Source: Stenotrophomonas maltophilia
Lineage (GTDB): Bacteria; Pseudomonadota; Gammaproteobacteria; Xanthomonadales; Xanthomonadaceae
Reading direction: 5' to 3'
Assembly (NCBI RefSeq): GCF_002799245.1
Contig: NZ_NEQV01000009.1
Coordinates: 62,001 to 126,000 of the forward strand
DNA length: 64,000 nt
Shown here: positions 62,391 to 64,000 of the stretch, in pieces
How positions within the stretch are numbered: the stretch's first letter is position 1
Layout of the letters: each line of letters begins with the position of its first letter
Program-made: the position numbers and the translations under genes
The notes under the pieces: model-generated
The model's input: the letters and a program-made list of their open reading frames with translations, nothing else
What the model was told of the DNA's origin: nothing
The model's database searches: none

Positions 62391-62577
62391 CGTGCCAACC
62401 AAGGTTGGCACCTACCGGGCGGTGGGAGCGTGCCAACCAAGGTTGGCACCTACCGGGCGGTGGGAGCGTGCCAACCAGGGTTGGTACCTGCCGGGCGGTG
62501 GGGCGTGCCAACCAGGGTTGGTACCTGCCGGGCGGTGGGGCGTGCCAACCAGGGTTGGCACCTGCCGGGGCCCGGTC
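62391..62577. repeat. tandem array of five 37-38-bp REP units
   Basis: Units start at 62391, 62429, 62467, 62504 and 62541. Each is CGTGCCAACC-A(A/G)-GGTTGG(C/T)AC followed by CT(A/G)CCGGGCGGTGGG. The hairpin in each is GTGCCAACC/GGTTGGCAC. Units 1-2 carry AAGG, units 3-5 AGGG; copies 3 and 4 have a compensating-looking TAC variant. The last unit abuts the aroA stop codon. Confidence 0.92.
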
Positions 62578-63883
62578 AGGCCAGGTTGAATCCTGCACTG
62601 CGGGCAAGGCCATCGAAGTCCGGGAAGGACGTAGCGACGTTGGCGATGTCGTTGATGCGCACTTCGCCGTCACTGATCTGGCCAGCGATGGCAAACGCCA
62701 TGGCGATGCGATGGTCACCGTGGCTTTCGATGGTGCCGCTGCCCAGGCGAACGCCGCCGTGCAGGGTGGCGCCGTCTTCGGTTTCGTCCACCTGCATGCC
62801 CAGCGCACGCAGGCCGGTGGCCATCGCCGCAAGGCGGTCGGATTCCTTCACCCGCAGCTCGGCGGCACCGCTCACCACGGTCTGGCCTTCGGCGGCGGCG
62901 GCGGCCACGAACAGCGCCGGGAACTCATCGATCATGTCCGGCACCAGTGCTTCCGGAATGCGCGCGCCCTTCAGCGGGGCGTAACGCACCACCAGATCAG
63001 CCACCGGCTCCCCACCCTGCTCGGCCGGATTCTCTTCAGTGATGTCCGCCCCCATCAGGCGCAGCGCGTGCAGCAGGCCGGTGCGGCGCGGATTCAGGCC
63101 AACCTGCTTCAGGCGCAGCTCGGACCCGGGAATGATGCTGGCGGCGACCAGGTAGAACGCGGCCGAAGAGAAGTCGGCCGGCACCACGATGTCAGTGGCG
63201 CGCAGGCGCTGGCCACCACGCAGGCGGGCCTTGCCGGGCGAAAACTCGATCTCCACGCCGAACGCGGACAGCATGCGCTCGGTGTAATCGCGGGTCGGGT
63301 GCGGTTCCAGCACGCTGGTTTCGCCCTGCGCGTACAGGCCGGCCAACAGTACGGCCGACTTGATCTGCGCGCTGGCCACCGGCGAGGCGAAGTCGATGCC
63401 GTGCAGCGCCTGGCCACCATGCACCTGCAGCGGCGGCGTGCCATCGCTTTCGGTGTCGATCTTCGCGCCCATCTGCGACAGCGGGCCGGTGACACGGCGC
63501 ATCGGACGACCCGACAGCGACTCATCGCCGATCAGCGTGCAGTCGAACGCCTGGCCCGCCAGCAAGCCGGCCAGCAGGCGCATGCCGGTACCGGCATTGC
63601 CACAGTCCAGCGGTGCATCCGGTGCCTTCAGGCCGTCGATCCCAACGCCATGCACGATGCGCTGCGATGGGCTGGGGGTTTCGATGCGCACACCCAGCTG
63701 GCTGAAGATGCGCGCGGTCGCGCGGGTGTCCTCGCCTTCCAGGAAGCCCTCGATATGCGAAGTGCCATCGGCCAGCGCGGCGAACATCACCGAGCGGTGC
63801 GAGACCGACTTGTCGCCGGGAATGGTCAGGCTGCCCTGCAGCGGCTGGCCCTTGCGGGCGATCCAGTGTTGCGCGTTGCTCAT
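62576..63883 (-). CDS. aroA: 3-phosphoshikimate 1-carboxyvinyltransferase (EPSP synthase)
   Basis: 435 residues from ATG 63883 (MSNAQHWIARKG). Substrate-binding motif LTIPGDKSVSHRSVMFAALA, the active-site loop LDCGNAGTGMRLLAGLLAGQ, MRRVTGPLSQMGAKID and the C-terminal ESHGDHRIAMAFAIAGQIS. Catalyses the sixth shikimate-pathway step. GTG/ATG further upstream lacks support. Located next to pheA, the usual serC-pheA-aroA order of gammaproteobacteria. Confidence 0.98.
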   Translation of the reverse strand: MSNAQHWIARKGQPLQGSLTIPGDKSVSHRSVMFAALADGTSHIEGFLEGEDTRATARIFSQLGVRIETPSPSQRIVHGVGIDGLKAPDAPLDCGNAGTGMRLLAGLLAGQAFDCTLIGDESLSGRPMRRVTGPLSQMGAKIDTESDGTPPLQVHGGQALHGIDFASPVASAQIKSAVLLAGLYAQGETSVLEPHPTRDYTERMLSAFGVEIEFSPGKARLRGGQRLRATDIVVPADFSSAAFYLVAASIIPGSELRLKQVGLNPRRTGLLHALRLMGADITEENPAEQGGEPVADLVVRYAPLKGARIPEALVPDMIDEFPALFVAAAAAEGQTVVSGAAELRVKESDRLAAMATGLRALGMQVDETEDGATLHGGVRLGSGTIESHGDHRIAMAFAIAGQISDGEVRINDIANVATSFPDFDGLARSAGFNLA

Positions 63884-63959
63884 CGTTCGATCATTCCGTA
63901 AACGCCGGCAGCGCCGGCGATGCATCAGGGAGCGGCGGCCATGGCCGCCGCGGCAGCAC

Positions 63960-64000
63960 TCAGGGCACGGCCACCGGATAGGAGCCCAGCACCTTGATCT
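63960..64000 (-). CDS. pheA: 3' end of bifunctional chorismate mutase/prephenate dehydratase (P-protein)
   Basis: The minus strand from the right edge reads IKVLGSYPVAVP then a stop (63960-63962), the standard C-terminus of the PheA P-protein (regulatory ACT domain end). Only 12 codons are inside the window. It lies upstream of aroA on the same strand, with 76 bp between. Confidence 0.8.
   Translation of the reverse strand, partial: IKVLGSYPVAVP

Noticed and set aside
62391..62577. CRISPR array
   Set aside because: The repeats are head-to-tail palindromic units without unique spacers and no cas genes are present; they are REP elements.

Overview
The window looks like a chromosomal segment of Stenotrophomonas (S. 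maltophilia complex, Xanthomonadaceae). The evidence is GC-rich coding sequence, a complete Xanthomonadales-type antibacterial type IV secretion system (X-T4SS: virD4 plus virB7-8-9-10-11-1-2-3-4-5-6 in the order known from Xanthomonas), effectors ending in the XVIPCD secretion domain, many GTAG-type REP palindromes, and the aroA/pheA neighbourhood at the right edge. All calls come from reading the sequence; no database search was possible.

Layout. (1) 1-6.4 kb: start of a GNAT acetyltransferase, then a lipase effector (X-Tfe) preceded by two paralogous lipoprotein immunity genes (X-Tfi), an unknown periplasmic protein, and a GH19-type lysozyme effector with an XAC2610-like immunity gene whose signal peptide lies in another frame. 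(2) 6.6-15.8 kb: the most unusual region. Downstream of the single full-length virB6, 3'-terminal virB6 fragments alternate with six intact DUF4189 secreted-protein genes and two DUF4189 remnants, all on the minus strand. The fragments share the virB6 core or the FFQGTLG region but end in different tails. (3) 15.8-28.1 kb: structural virB operon and virD4. (4) 28.3-44.8 kb: accessory/core genes: MFS exporter, MerR regulator divergent from an old-yellow-enzyme reductase, FAD monooxygenase divergent from TetR, a TonB-dependent receptor behind a palindromic operator, a two-component system, MacAB exporter, BA14K-like and EF-hand proteins. (5) 44.8-48.3 kb: an orphan X-T4SS effector with unknown toxin domain, flanked by two near-identical immunity genes and the remnant of a second effector copy. 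(6) 48.3-54.2 kb: HxlR regulator with an AcuI-type reductase, and a UvrD/HelIV-like helicase with a zinc finger. (7) 54.4-55.95 kb: an AT-richer two-gene cassette at the 3' end of tRNA-Ser(UGA) that matches a Pycsar anti-phage system (class III nucleotidyl cyclase plus membrane effector). (8) 56-64 kb: DUF4241 protein, LysR/AzoR pair, SH3-like protein, serS, two TonB-like proteins, a tandem REP array, aroA and the end of pheA.

How the parts relate. The X-T4SS delivers the XVIPCD effectors into competing bacteria while lipoprotein or periplasmic immunity proteins protect the producer. The virB6-tail/DUF4189 array looks like a reservoir from which the end of VirB6 and its partner DUF4189 gene could be exchanged by homologous recombination, similar in logic to Rhs/CdiA orphan tails; this is inference. 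The Pycsar pair adds phage defence, so the window combines interbacterial attack, self-immunity and anti-phage defence.
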